Origin: JAHEFX01 sp964614585 | GTDB taxonomy: Bacteria; Actinomycetota; Acidimicrobiia; Spongiisociales; JAENVV01 | DNA: 33,857 bases | Reading direction: 5' to 3' | NCBI GenBank assembly: GCA_964614585.1 | Contig: CAZTLW010000008.1 | Span: forward strand, 1-33,857 | Notes under the pieces: model-generated | The model's database searches: none | What the model saw: only the letters and a program-made list of their open reading frames with translations | What the model was told of the DNA's origin: nothing | Part shown: positions 22,300-30,400 of the stretch, piece by piece | How the letters are laid out: the number at the start of each line of letters is the position of its first letter | How positions within the stretch are numbered: position 1 is the stretch's first letter | Program-made: the position numbers and the translations under genes

Positions 22300-23046
22300 A
22301 TGCGCCGCTCACTCGCCGTGGTCGTCGCCCTGGGGCTCCTGGTGGCCGCCTGTGGGGGCACGACGTCCCCCGACGACCCGACCACCACGTCGCCGGGCCA
22401 GGCCGAGACCACGACCACCACGTCGGCTCCGGACGAGACCACGACCACCGAGTCCCCCACCACCTCGACCCTGCCCGGCGAACCGATCGACTTCGGCCCT
22501 CGGGCCGGGGACCGGCTCATCGTCGTCGGGGTCGCGCACGACGACGTCCTCAACCTCCGGGCCGGTCCCGGGGTCGGCCAGGAGATCCTCGCCGAGTTGG
22601 CGCCGACCGCCGACGACGTCGTGGCCCGGGGCGCCACCCGCCAGTTGGACCGGTCGCTGTGGATCGAGGTCCGAGCCGACGGCACCACCGGCTGGGTGAG
22701 CCTCGCCTTCGTCGGCTACGAGGGCATCACCGACGACGCCACCGCCGCCACCATCGACGAGCTCGGGGGTCGGATCACCGCCGACTCCATGAGCGAGTTG
22801 GGGGCGCTCGTCGCCATCGCCTGGGCGTCGCAGGACCCCGCCTCCGACGTCGTCGAGGTGGTCGACGCCACCGTCGGCGATCTCGGTGAGGTCACCTACG
22901 ACGTGATCGGCCTCGGCGACGATTCGGTGCTCGGGTTCCGGCTGGCGGTGTTCGGGGAGCCGGTCGACGGCGGGTTCTCGCTGCGGACGGTCGAGCGCAC
23001 GACCATCTGTGGGCGCGGGGTCGACGCCGACGGCCTCTGCACCTGA
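22300..23046 (+). CDS. Secreted lipoprotein with SH3-like domain
   Basis: This 248-residue protein has a signal peptide ending in the lipobox LLVAAC (Cys about residue 19), then a long Thr/Ser/Glu/Pro-rich linker to about residue 65. A bacterial SH3-like domain follows, with VLNLRAGPGVGQEIL and TTGWVSLAFVGYEG. The last part (GEVTYDVIGLGDDSVLGFRLAV) is unassigned. It probably sits on the outer face of the membrane and contacts the cell wall. ATG 22300 is preferred over GTG 22294 because GGGAGGT fits the ATG. Confidence 0.8.
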   Translation: MRRSLAVVVALGLLVAACGGTTSPDDPTTTSPGQAETTTTTSAPDETTTTESPTTSTLPGEPIDFGPRAGDRLIVVGVAHDDVLNLRAGPGVGQEILAELAPTADDVVARGATRQLDRSLWIEVRADGTTGWVSLAFVGYEGITDDATAATIDELGGRITADSMSELGALVAIAWASQDPASDVVEVVDATVGDLGEVTYDVIGLGDDSVLGFRLAVFGEPVDGGFSLRTVERTTICGRGVDADGLCT

Positions 23047-23066
23047 GCGGCCGTATCCTCTGGTCG

Positions 23067-24254
23067 ATGATTCGCCGCCTGCTGCTCGTCGCCGTGCTCC
23101 TCGCCGGGCTCGTGGCCGTCCCGGCCGCCGCCCAGGTGGGCGATCTCGACGTCGACGAGGTGGCCGCCGCCCTCCGTGCCGACGGCTACTGGGTGGAGGA
23201 GGGGATGCGCATCGACGAGTCGGCCGTGTCCGCCGCGCTCGACGGGGCCGACAACGTGCTCTACCTCATCGTGCTCGCCGACGACCGCGGCACCGACCCG
23301 GCCTTCATCGCCGAGGAGGTGGCCGCCCGCTTCGCGTCGGGGACCTTCATCGCCCGCACCGACGAGTTCCTCGGCGTCTACTCGATCGACTTCGGCCAGG
23401 ACGCCGTCCGGCGAGCCAGCGACGCCTTCGTCCTCCCCGACGCCGAGGGGATCGAGGCCGCCGATCGGGCCCTGTCCGCCGCCACCGCGCCGGCCGGCGG
23501 GGGAGGCGGTGGGTTCCCGTGGGGCACCATCGTCCTCGTCGTGATCGGGGGTGGGGTGGCCTGGATGGTCATGTCGTCCAACCGCCGCTCGGCCACCGCC
23601 GCCGCCAAGCGCCTCGACGAGGCCCGCGAGCAACTGTCCGAGCAGGCCGACGACGTCGCCGACGACATCCTCGCCCTCACCGAGATCGTGCAGGCGTTCG
23701 ACGACCCCGCCGCCACCGAGCACTACCGGGAGGCCAATCGGATCTTCGCCGAGACCGAGGAGTTGATCGTCGAGGCCACCCACGAACGAGAACTCGTCGA
23801 CATCTCCAACCGGCTCACCGAGGCCGAGTGGCGGCTGGAGGCGGCCGAGGCGATCATCGACGGCCGCGAGCCCCCGACCAAGCCGACGACCCGCCCGATC
23901 GAGTGCTTCTTCCACTCCACCAAGGCCGGCGTCGAGGAGGCGACGATCGAGACCCCGGCCGGGGAGAAGACCGTCAGCGTGTGCCGGGACTGCGCCGAGC
24001 GCCTGCGCCGGGGCGAGGACCCGGCCGAACGCCAGATCCAGGTCGGCGGCCGCCCGGTGCCCGCCGGGATGGCGCCCCGGTCCTACGGCGGCGGCGGGGT
24101 GGACCCGATGGGCGTCTTCGGGGTGATGATGGCGGGCCAGATGATGCGCCGGCACTCGTGGGGCGGCGCCCGCCCCGGCCGCCGACCGCGCCCGTCCGGC
24201 CGGATCGGCTCCCCGGGCCGAATGGGCGGAGGACGCGCCAGCCGGCGGCTCTAG
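23067..24254 (+). CDS. TPM-like membrane protein with cytoplasmic Cys pair
   Basis: This 395-residue protein has a signal peptide (to about residue 22, ending PAAAQ) and an extracytoplasmic domain of about 120 residues resembling TPM/YgcG domains. A Gly-rich linker and one membrane helix (TIVLVVIGGGVAWMVM, about 152-168) follow. The cytoplasmic part has a helical, likely coiled-coil region (about 175-275), then CFFH followed about 30 residues later by CRDC, a possible metal site, and an Arg/Gly-rich tail. Function is unknown. TATCCT (23054-23059) is 7 nt before the ATG. Confidence 0.65.
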   Translation: MIRRLLLVAVLLAGLVAVPAAAQVGDLDVDEVAAALRADGYWVEEGMRIDESAVSAALDGADNVLYLIVLADDRGTDPAFIAEEVAARFASGTFIARTDEFLGVYSIDFGQDAVRRASDAFVLPDAEGIEAADRALSAATAPAGGGGGGFPWGTIVLVVIGGGVAWMVMSSNRRSATAAAKRLDEAREQLSEQADDVADDILALTEIVQAFDDPAATEHYREANRIFAETEELIVEATHERELVDISNRLTEAEWRLEAAEAIIDGREPPTKPTTRPIECFFHSTKAGVEEATIETPAGEKTVSVCRDCAERLRRGEDPAERQIQVGGRPVPAGMAPRSYGGGGVDPMGVFGVMMAGQMMRRHSWGGARPGRRPRPSGRIGSPGRMGGGRASRRL

Positions 24255-24288
24255 GCCGAATCCCTTGACACGGCCCGGGGGCCCGTCG

Positions 24289-24310
24289 CTCAGGGGCACC
24301 TCATCCTGAG
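24289..24310 (+). terminator. Hairpin after the TPM-like gene
   Basis: CTCAGG (24289-24294) pairs with CCTGAG (24305-24310) over a 10-nt loop. A GC-rich GGCCC/GGGCC palindrome lies just upstream. There is no T-run, so this is only a candidate. Confidence 0.3.
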
Positions 24311-24312
24311 AA

Positions 24313-24363
24313 ATCCCCCCGGAGGGGGGATGGGCCCCACGGAGCGCAGCGGAGTGGGAGGGG
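24313..24363. repeat. Dispersed two-hairpin intergenic repeat, copy 1
   Basis: ATCCCCCC-GGA-GGGGGGAT forms an 8-bp stem with a 3-nt loop, followed by CCCAC...GTGGG enclosing GGAGCGCAGCGGA. A second copy at 33808-33857 differs at two positions over about 50 bp. It looks like a non-coding, REP-like or MITE-like element. Confidence 0.8.
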
Positions 24364-24418
24364 GGACCCGCACCGCGCTCGAGGAGCCGACGTTTGCGGG
24401 ATCCTCGCCGCTCTCTGT

Positions 24419-24670
24419 CGGTCGGCTCGCAAACACGGCATCGCCGATGCCACCATCCGCCACGCCCTCGACCGTGCCATCACCGTGATCGACCTCGATC
24501 CCGACGCAGACCCGCCAAAGGTCCTCGCCATCGGACCCGACCGCGCCGGCAACCTGCTGGAGATCATCTCGCTGGAGCTCGCCGACGACGTCACCCTGGT
24601 GATCCACGCCATGCCTCTCCGACCGACCTTCTACGACCTGCTCCCACAAACCAGGGAGGACATGCCATGA
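24419..24670 (+). pseudogene. Toxin-like gene of a toxin-antitoxin pair, 5' end broken or start lost
   Basis: The reading frame encodes RSARKHGIADATIRHALDRA, then IDLDPDADPPKVLAIGPDRAG, LLEIISLELADD and VIHAMPLRPTFYDLLP. I recognise this as a small actinobacterial toxin-type protein paired with ribbon-helix-helix antitoxins. From the upstream in-frame stop at 24266 there is no ATG, GTG or TTG until GTG 24485. That GTG would give only 61 residues and drop the first helix. The dispersed repeat lies just upstream, so the 5' end may have been replaced. The stop overlaps the antitoxin ATG as ATGA. Confidence 0.6.
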
Positions 24671-24948
24671 CCGAACCACTGACCCGTCGCACCCGCAGCG
24701 GCCGCACCCTCTCCGACGAAGAGATCGACGCCCTCTCCGACGAAGTCGCCGAGACTGACTACGACGTCGAAGCCCTCAAGACCCGGCGCCGTGGCCGGCC
24801 TTCGATGGGATCGGGTCCCGCCGACGTCGTGCCGGTCCGTCTCGACCCTGAGCTTCGGGCGGCGATCGAGGCGCGCGCCGAAGCCGAGCACACCACCACC
24901 AGCGAGATCATCCGTGAGGCGATCCGCCGGTTCCTCGAGGTCGCCTGA
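24667..24948 (+). CDS. Ribbon-helix-helix (CopG-like) antitoxin
   Basis: This 93-residue protein ends in VPVRLDPELRAAIEARAE followed by TTSEIIREAIRRFLEVA, a clear ribbon-helix-helix DNA-binding domain at about residues 53-92. The N-terminal part (TLSDEEIDALSDEVAE) is the acidic segment that usually binds the toxin. It overlaps the toxin-like frame by 4 nt. It appears intact and could persist as a solitary regulator. Confidence 0.82.
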   Translation: MTEPLTRRTRSGRTLSDEEIDALSDEVAETDYDVEALKTRRRGRPSMGSGPADVVPVRLDPELRAAIEARAEAEHTTTSEIIREAIRRFLEVA

Positions 24949-25621
24949 CCGAAACCCGCTCCATGGCGCGTCCGTAGGCGTCCACCCCTGTCCGCACGTG
25001 TCGCTGCAACGCTCTGACCAGGGGTTCTGGTTCGGAGGGGTCCACTCAATCCATGCTGGAGCCTTCGGGAGGCTGACCCCGATCAAGACCTGTTGATCGT
25101 GATCGTGCAAGGAGCGTTCACGGAGACCCATCTCGCGCGGGCTCTGAACTGTTCGTGGACCAGGGGCTGAATGCGGAACGGGCCGGCGATCGAGTCTCGG
25201 TCGACGGGGATGGGGTCAGGGCCGAGACGTCGTCGAGTGGCTCACCTGATGCGAACCTCGCACTCATCAACGCCTCCGACGAGCAGGCGGAGGAGACGTT
25301 GCAGCCGTTGATCGATGCGCTGGGGGTGCGGGGCGACGGCGAGTCGGGCGGCTGAACTCCGCATGTCGACCCTCCTTGGGGGTGTCTGGTAGGTGGCGGT
25401 GGAGGACTGTCCGATCGTCTCGGGTGGGGTCTTCACCAAGGTGGGCACCCTGTTGGTGACGATCGACGCCGACACCGGCGACCACGCCCGCCTGCTGGCA
25501 CTGCGACCCCCGGGGTTCTCGGGGCCCACGGATGTCGCCTCGGAGACCGACCCGCCACCATCGACCATCGAACCCTGCCACGGCCTAGCATCCCCCCGGC
25601 ATCCAGCGAGAGGACGACGAG
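24949..25621. other. 673-bp stretch without a convincing gene
   Basis: Codon usage is less GC-biased here than in neighbouring genes. A 66-residue GTG frame (25155-25355) has no ribosome site or recognisable domain. A second frame from 25393 looks coding-like for about 50 codons but runs into the pspA promoter. GATCAA-GACCTG-TTGATC is a small palindrome (25080-25097). It may be the remains of decayed mobile or accessory genes. Confidence 0.5.
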
Positions 25622-26347
25622 GTGTTCCAGCGCATCTGGGCCTACATCAAGCAGCTGTTCAAGGGCACGGCCGAGTCGGTCATGGACCCGAAGATCGAGA
25701 TCGAGGCCGCCATCAGCGAGGCCAAGAAGCAGGACCAGGCGCTGCGCAACCAGGCCGCCAAGGTCATCGCCCACCGGACCCAACTCGAGCAGAAGCTCGA
25801 GAAGGCTGCCGACAACGCCGGCGAGTCCCGCGAGATCGCCAAGCAGGCGCTCATGAAGGCCGAGGAGGCAAAGGCCGCGGGGGACACCGCCGGCTATGAG
25901 AAGTGGACCCGGGCCGCCCAGGCCCAGGCCCTCAAGATGCAGGCCGCCGAGAACAACCTCAACAGCCTCCGCGAGCAGTACGAGATCGCCGCCTCCCAGG
26001 CCGACGAGGCCAAGAAGGCCGTGCAGATGAACGCCTCCCGCGTCCAGGAGCTCGCCGCCAAGCGGATGGAGCTGCTCGGCCAGCTCGAGCAGGCCAAGAT
26101 GCAGGAGTCGGTCAACCAGGCGATGTCGTCGATGACCGCCGCCCTCGACATGGAGGCTCCGTCGCTGGCCTCGGTCGAGGAGAAGATCAGCCGGCGGATG
26201 GCCGATGCCAAGGCGCACGCCGAACTGGCCGAGTCCACGCCCGAGGGCGCCGAGGCCGAGTTGCGGGAGGCAATCTCGATCGCCGGTGCCGACGCCAAGC
26301 TCGAGGAGCTGCGGGCGGAGCTGGGACTCAACGAGCCGGGCGCCTGA
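25622..26347 (+). CDS. pspA: PspA/IM30 family membrane-stress protein
   Basis: This 241-residue protein is almost entirely alpha-helical and begins MFQRIWAYIKQLFKGTAESV, the amphipathic helix of PspA. DPKIEIEAAISEAKKQDQ and long coiled-coil segments follow to about residue 220. It binds stressed membrane from the cytoplasmic side and assembles into ESCRT-III-like oligomers. The start is GTG 25622 with GAGGACGACGA upstream, and TAGCAT (25588-25593) is a likely -10. No PspBC or PspM/N partners are adjacent. Confidence 0.93.
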   Translation: MFQRIWAYIKQLFKGTAESVMDPKIEIEAAISEAKKQDQALRNQAAKVIAHRTQLEQKLEKAADNAGESREIAKQALMKAEEAKAAGDTAGYEKWTRAAQAQALKMQAAENNLNSLREQYEIAASQADEAKKAVQMNASRVQELAAKRMELLGQLEQAKMQESVNQAMSSMTAALDMEAPSLASVEEKISRRMADAKAHAELAESTPEGAEAELREAISIAGADAKLEELRAELGLNEPGA

Positions 26348-26416
26348 CCGCCCGGCTACCGGGTCGGGTCCCCAAGCTGGAGGAGTTGCTGGCGGGTCAG
26401 ACCTGAGCAGTCTGGG

Positions 26417-26728
26417 TCAGCAATCGGCCATGGCGACGAGGGCGTCACAGATCTGGCGGCGGCCCTCCGCACCAAGCGAGCCGAGGCGCCGGGTCAGCAC
26501 CGACTTGGGAACCGCTGCGAGGTTGTCGAAGGTCGCAACGCTGTCGTGGTCGATGCCCTCATCGGGACCTACCGGTATGCACGTCGGAATGGCCCGGATC
26601 GTGGACGTGATGGGCGCTACCACGACGTTGTTGAGCACGGGGATGACGTCCGAGCGCGAGACGACGAGGACCGGGCGGCGCTTCTGATTGGGCGTCTCCA
26701 TCAGCCACAGTTCGGCTTGGGCTACCAC
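26417..26728 (-). CDS. mazF: MazF/PemK-type endoribonuclease toxin
   Basis: This 103-residue protein shows the MazF barrel: AELWLMETPNQKRRPVLVVSRSD, VVVAPITSTIRAIPT and ATFDNLAAVPKSVLTRRLG. The Arg in KRRPVLVV and the Thr in PITST are the catalytic/RNA-contact positions of the family. It cleaves single-stranded RNA at short motifs unless bound by antitoxin. GTG 26728 overlaps the antitoxin stop by 7 nt, so translation is coupled. Confidence 0.88.
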   Translation of the reverse strand: MVAQAELWLMETPNQKRRPVLVVSRSDVIPVLNNVVVAPITSTIRAIPTCIPVGPDEGIDHDSVATFDNLAAVPKSVLTRRLGSLGAEGRRQICDALVAMADC

Positions 26729-26973
26729 GGCTCGGCGTCGGTGAGCGCGATGGCGTTGGTCATGGCGAGAAGGTCGTCGTCGGCCGTCTGAGGGGCCTCC
26801 CGGTACGACTGGGCGATCATGGAGCCGACCCGGGCGCGGCGCACCGTCTCGGCGAGGTGATGCACACCCCGTCGAACCACGGCTGAGCGGCTGTCGCCGA
26901 CGCCGCTCTCGACGAGCTCGTCGATCAGGGCGAGTTCCTCGGCAGTGAATCGGGTGGGTACGGATTTCGTCAT
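26722..26973 (-). CDS. MazE-like antitoxin, ribbon-helix-helix type
   Basis: This 83-residue protein begins MTKSVPTRFTAEELALIDELVESG, with a SRSAVVRRGVHHLAE helix, fitting a ribbon-helix-helix N-terminal domain. The C-terminal part (MIAQSYREAPQTADDDLLAM) should thread into MazF. It starts at ATG 26973, and the stop lies inside the MazF start. Confidence 0.82.
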   Translation of the reverse strand: MTKSVPTRFTAEELALIDELVESGVGDSRSAVVRRGVHHLAETVRRARVGSMIAQSYREAPQTADDDLLAMTNAIALTDAEPW

Positions 26974-26986
26974 ACGGATCAGTATA
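26974..26986 (-). promoter_or_regulatory. TATACT -10 for the mazEF pair
   Basis: TATACT (26986-26981) lies 7 nt before the antitoxin ATG, an ideal leaderless arrangement. GTATAC is a palindrome within it, and the antitoxin may bind there to repress itself. Confidence 0.55.
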
Positions 26987-27084
26987 CGACGTGTGGTGCC
27001 TCGTTCGCCCCGGCACCCGGTACTCAGGACTCGGAATTTGAGCACGCGCTCAACCCGGCGCCGACGTCCCTACACTCCCACCCC

Positions 27085-29280
27085 ATGGCGGTCACCGAGA
27101 CCCGACCCGACGAAGAACGGACCGCTCGACCACGGCCCTCGGCGTCCACCATCCTCGGTGGGCTGGCGGTCGTCTCGGTCATCGGCACGCTCGGTCTCTG
27201 GGCCGTCGGTTCGGCCCCCTGGACCAAGTACGTCCCCGAGGTGGGCCGCGAGGTCTTCGGGAACATTCCCTTCGTCCTCGAGGCGGTCTTCTACGTCGCC
27301 GTCGCCGCCTTCCTCGGGATCATGTTCTGGCTGTTCGCCCTCCGAGCCAGGGCGTGGCAGCGGGGTGGCGCCGAACGTCGCACGGGCATGTGGCGGGAGC
27401 GGGTCGCCGAACTGAGTCGGGGCATGCGGATGCAGACGCTGCTGGAGGACCGGGCCGCCGGGCTCATGCATGCCCTCGTCTACTACGGCTTCATCGTGCT
27501 GTTCCTTGGCACGGTCACCCTGGAGATCGACCACCTGCTGCCGCAGAACCTCAAGTTCCTCGAGGGGGGCTTCTACCAGGGCTATTCCTTCGTCCTCGAC
27601 CTGGCGTCGGTCGCCTTCCTCGGCGGACTCGCCTGGGCGGCCGTGCGACGGTACGTGCAGCGCCCGTGGCGGCTGCGGTCCAAGACCAAGGCCGAGGACG
27701 GTTGGATCCTGTTCACGCTCGCCGTCATCGGCGTGACCGGGCTGCTGACGGAGGCCGCCCGGATCGCCTGGATGGGGACCCCCGACTTCGAACGGTGGAG
27801 CTTCGTCGGCTACCCGATGTCGTTCCTCTTCGCCGAGGCCTCGGCCGGGGCCTGGCACCGGGTCTTCTGGGTCACCCACGCGGCGTCGTTCGTGGCGTTC
27901 CTGGTCGTGCTGCCCACCACCAAGCTGCGGCACATGGTGACGAGCCCGGCGAACATGTTCCTCGCGCCGAACGACCGCCCCAAGGCTGCCATGAAGCCAC
28001 TCCCGAACCTCATGGAGACCGACCAGGAGACGTTCGGTGCCTCGGTCGTCTCCGAGCTCACCTGGAAGCAGCTCTTCGACACCGACGCCTGCACCGTGTG
28101 CGGTCGCTGTACGTCGGTGTGCCCGGCCAACGCCACCGGCAAGGCGCTCGACCCCCGTGAGATCGTGATGAAGGTGGGCGAGGTGTCCTCGGCCACCGCG
28201 GACACGCCGGTGAGCACCCCCGTCTCGCTGGCCACCGGCATCGACATCACCACCGACTCGTTGTTCGAGCGGATCACCAACGACGAGATCTTCGCCTGCA
28301 CCACGTGCCGGGCCTGCGACGAGATCTGCCCGGTCGACATCGAGATCGTCGACAAGATCCTCGACATGCGTCGGTACAAGACGCTCATGGAGTCGGACTT
28401 CCCCACCGAGCTCGGCAAGGCGTACATGGCGCTCGAGAACCAGGGCAACCCGTGGGGGATGGCCCAGTCCGCCCGGGCCGACTGGGCCAAGGACCTCCCC
28501 ATCGACGTCCCGATCCTCGGCGAGGACAAGAAGACCGCCGAGTACCTCTACTGGGTCGGCTGTGCGGGCTCGTTCGACGACCGCAACGTGGCGGTCACCA
28601 AGTCGGTCGCCACCCTGCTCGACGCCGCCGGCGTCGACTACGCCATCCTCGGCCCCAAGGAGGGCTGCACCGGCGACCCCGCCCGGCGCTCGGGCAACGA
28701 GTACCTCTTCCAGATGGCCGCCTTCGAGAACATCGCCACCCTCGATGGGCACGGCGTCACGAAGATCATCACCCAGTGCCCCCACTGCCTGACCACCCTC
28801 GGCAAGGACTACCAGCAGTTCGGCGGGGACTACGAGGTCATCCATCACAGCCAGCTGCTGGCCGAGCTGGTACGGCGGGGCCACCTCGACGTCGACCTCG
28901 GCGGGCGCACCGTCACCTACCACGACCCCTGCTATCTCGGCCGTGGCCACGACGTCTACGTCGACCCACGCGAGGTGGTGGCGACGAGTGGTCGCCTCAT
29001 CGAGATGGAGCGCAGCGGACCGGGGTCCTTCTGCTGTGGGGCCGGCGGCGCCCGGTTCTTCATGGAGGAGTCGACCGGCAAGAAGGTCAACATCGAGCGC
29101 TCCGAGGAGGCACTCGCCACCGGCGCCGACACGGTGGCGGTGGGCTGCCCCTTCTGCTTCGTGATGATGGACGACGGTGTGAAGGAGCTCGGCGGCGACG
29201 GGGTCGAGGTCAAGGACCTCGCCATGCTGCTCGCCGAGTCGCTGCGGACCGATGGCGAGCCGACGACCCCGGAGGCCTGA
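27085..29280 (+). CDS. Membrane Fe-S oxidoreductase, EtfD/HdrD-like (ETF:menaquinone oxidoreductase candidate)
   Basis: This 731-residue protein has an N-terminal region with about five or six membrane helices (residues 25-290) like the nitrate-reductase gamma/HdrE cytochrome b fold. Two [4Fe-4S] motifs follow, CTVCGRCTSVCP near 336 and CTTCRACDEICP near 405. Two CCG-type domains come next, marked by YWVGCAG, TQCPHC, DPCYLGR and FCCGAGG. This matches mycobacterial EtfD (Rv0338c), which moves electrons from electron-transfer flavoprotein to menaquinone during beta-oxidation. TACACT (27071-27076) is 8 nt upstream of the ATG. The enoyl-CoA hydratase and acyl-CoA carboxylase elsewhere in the window suit this role. 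Confidence 0.86.
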   Translation: MAVTETRPDEERTARPRPSASTILGGLAVVSVIGTLGLWAVGSAPWTKYVPEVGREVFGNIPFVLEAVFYVAVAAFLGIMFWLFALRARAWQRGGAERRTGMWRERVAELSRGMRMQTLLEDRAAGLMHALVYYGFIVLFLGTVTLEIDHLLPQNLKFLEGGFYQGYSFVLDLASVAFLGGLAWAAVRRYVQRPWRLRSKTKAEDGWILFTLAVIGVTGLLTEAARIAWMGTPDFERWSFVGYPMSFLFAEASAGAWHRVFWVTHAASFVAFLVVLPTTKLRHMVTSPANMFLAPNDRPKAAMKPLPNLMETDQETFGASVVSELTWKQLFDTDACTVCGRCTSVCPANATGKALDPREIVMKVGEVSSATADTPVSTPVSLATGIDITTDSLFERITNDEIFACTTCRACDEICPVDIEIVDKILDMRRYKTLMESDFPTELGKAYMALENQGNPWGMAQSARADWAKDLPIDVPILGEDKKTAEYLYWVGCAGSFDDRNVAVTKSVATLLDAAGVDYAILGPKEGCTGDPARRSGNEYLFQMAAFENIATLDGHGVTKIITQCPHCLTTLGKDYQQFGGDYEVIHHSQLLAELVRRGHLDVDLGGRTVTYHDPCYLGRGHDVYVDPREVVATSGRLIEMERSGPGSFCCGAGGARFFMEESTGKKVNIERSEEALATGADTVAVGCPFCFVMMDDGVKELGGDGVEVKDLAMLLAESLRTDGEPTTPEA

Positions 29281-29311
29281 CGCCGAGTCGTCGACCCGTG
29301 GGCGGCGTGTT

Positions 29312-29332
29312 GCCTGCGTCGGCTCGGCAGGC
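29312..29332. terminator. Short hairpin between convergent genes
   Basis: GCCTGC (29312-29317) pairs with GCAGGC (29327-29332) across 9 nt, between the Fe-S oxidoreductase stop and the ferrochelatase-family stop. Confidence 0.35.
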
Positions 29333-29337
29333 GCCCG

Positions 29338-30321
29338 TCAACCCGCTCGCAACTCCTCGACGAGCGGTGCGACCCAGTCGGCCGCCGCCCGGAGGAACGC
29401 CTCGTCATCGTTGAGGCTCGGCAGGGCCAGGGTCTCCACCCGGTCCTCGAGGTCCCGACGCACGTAGCCGACGTCGAGCATCGTCTCGTGGTTGTCGGTC
29501 ACGAACCCGATGGGGGCGAAGACGATCGCCCGGGCCCCGAGGTCGAGGAGGTTGTCGGCCGACTGGGCCATGTCCGGCTGGGTCCACTTGCCCGGCGTGG
29601 GGTGGTTCATCCAGCCGATGTGGACGAGCGGGAACCGGGACACCAGTCGGGACCGGACGGCATGGAACAGCATCTCCGACTCCCGGATCCCCACCTCGTG
29701 GCCCTTTGACTCGAGCGGGCAGCCGTGCAGCAGCAGCATGATCCCGACCTGGGAGGCGGCGTGGTGGCCGAGGAGCGGCTCGACGCCCGCGGTGATGTGC
29801 TCGGCCAGTCGGCCGACGAACTCGGGACGGTCGACGAAGCTCGGCAGGTAGCGCATCTCGCGGACCCAGTGGTGGTCGTCGCCCAGTGCCTCGTTCACCT
29901 GCTGGACGACCAGGCCGGACGTGAAGACCGAGTCCAACACCTCGAGCGGGTACACGACCAGCCGGTCGAAGCCTGCCTCGCGGATCCGGGGGAGGACCTG
30001 TTCGGGCAGGTCCCCGTCGCAGAAGTTGAGCGCGGTGAAGACGGCTACGTCCGCGCCGAAGCGTTCCTGCAACTCGGCCTCGATGCCCGCACGTTGGCGC
30101 TCGAAGATGTCGTTGTGGGGCGAGTGGTAGTGGTCCGCCCGCTCCCACTCCCGTCGGGTCCGTCGCCCGAGGAGGCGGGCCATGGTGGGCACCACCGGCT
30201 CGGGGAAGCGGATCGACTTGGAGACGAGCAGTCGCAGCGACCGCTCGTTGTACTCCGCATGCTCGTGGTCGTGCTCGACCTCGCCGTACCCACCGAGCAA
30301 CACCGCCACCCGTTCGGCCAT
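29338..30321 (-). CDS. Ferrochelatase-family protein
   Basis: This 327-residue protein has the two-half chelatase fold: ERVAVLLGGYGEVE at the start, VVYPLEVLDSVFTSG in the middle, MLLLHGCPLESKGHEVG near 205, and IGFVTDNHETMLDVGYVRR near 275. His in LLLHG and Glu in NHETML match the metal-insertion residues of HemH/CpfC. The usual HGLP...GDPY stretch is altered (HGCPL...HEVGI), so porphyrin specificity or function may differ. ATG 30321 has AGAGGA upstream and TAGCCT further up. It is not in a haem gene cluster. Confidence 0.78.
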   Translation of the reverse strand: MAERVAVLLGGYGEVEHDHEHAEYNERSLRLLVSKSIRFPEPVVPTMARLLGRRTRREWERADHYHSPHNDIFERQRAGIEAELQERFGADVAVFTALNFCDGDLPEQVLPRIREAGFDRLVVYPLEVLDSVFTSGLVVQQVNEALGDDHHWVREMRYLPSFVDRPEFVGRLAEHITAGVEPLLGHHAASQVGIMLLLHGCPLESKGHEVGIRESEMLFHAVRSRLVSRFPLVHIGWMNHPTPGKWTQPDMAQSADNLLDLGARAIVFAPIGFVTDNHETMLDVGYVRRDLEDRVETLALPSLNDDEAFLRAAADWVAPLVEELRAG

Positions 30322-30400
30322 GGGGAATCCTCTCGTTTCGTGGTGGGAGGCTACGGCTTCCGGCCGGTGGGTCGTCCGGGGTCGCCTACGCTGCCGCCCC

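Noticed and set aside
24980..25100. Possible tRNA or structured RNA (GGTTC-containing segment)
   Set aside because: No acceptor/anticodon/T-arm arrangement could be folded.
25155..25355. 66-codon GTG frame
   Set aside because: No ribosome site, -10 element or domain; could be a remnant, so left inside the empty-stretch entry.
27070..28950. Minus-strand frame of 626 codons opposite the Fe-S oxidoreductase
   Set aside because: The plus strand has intact ferredoxin and CCG motifs; the minus frame has none.
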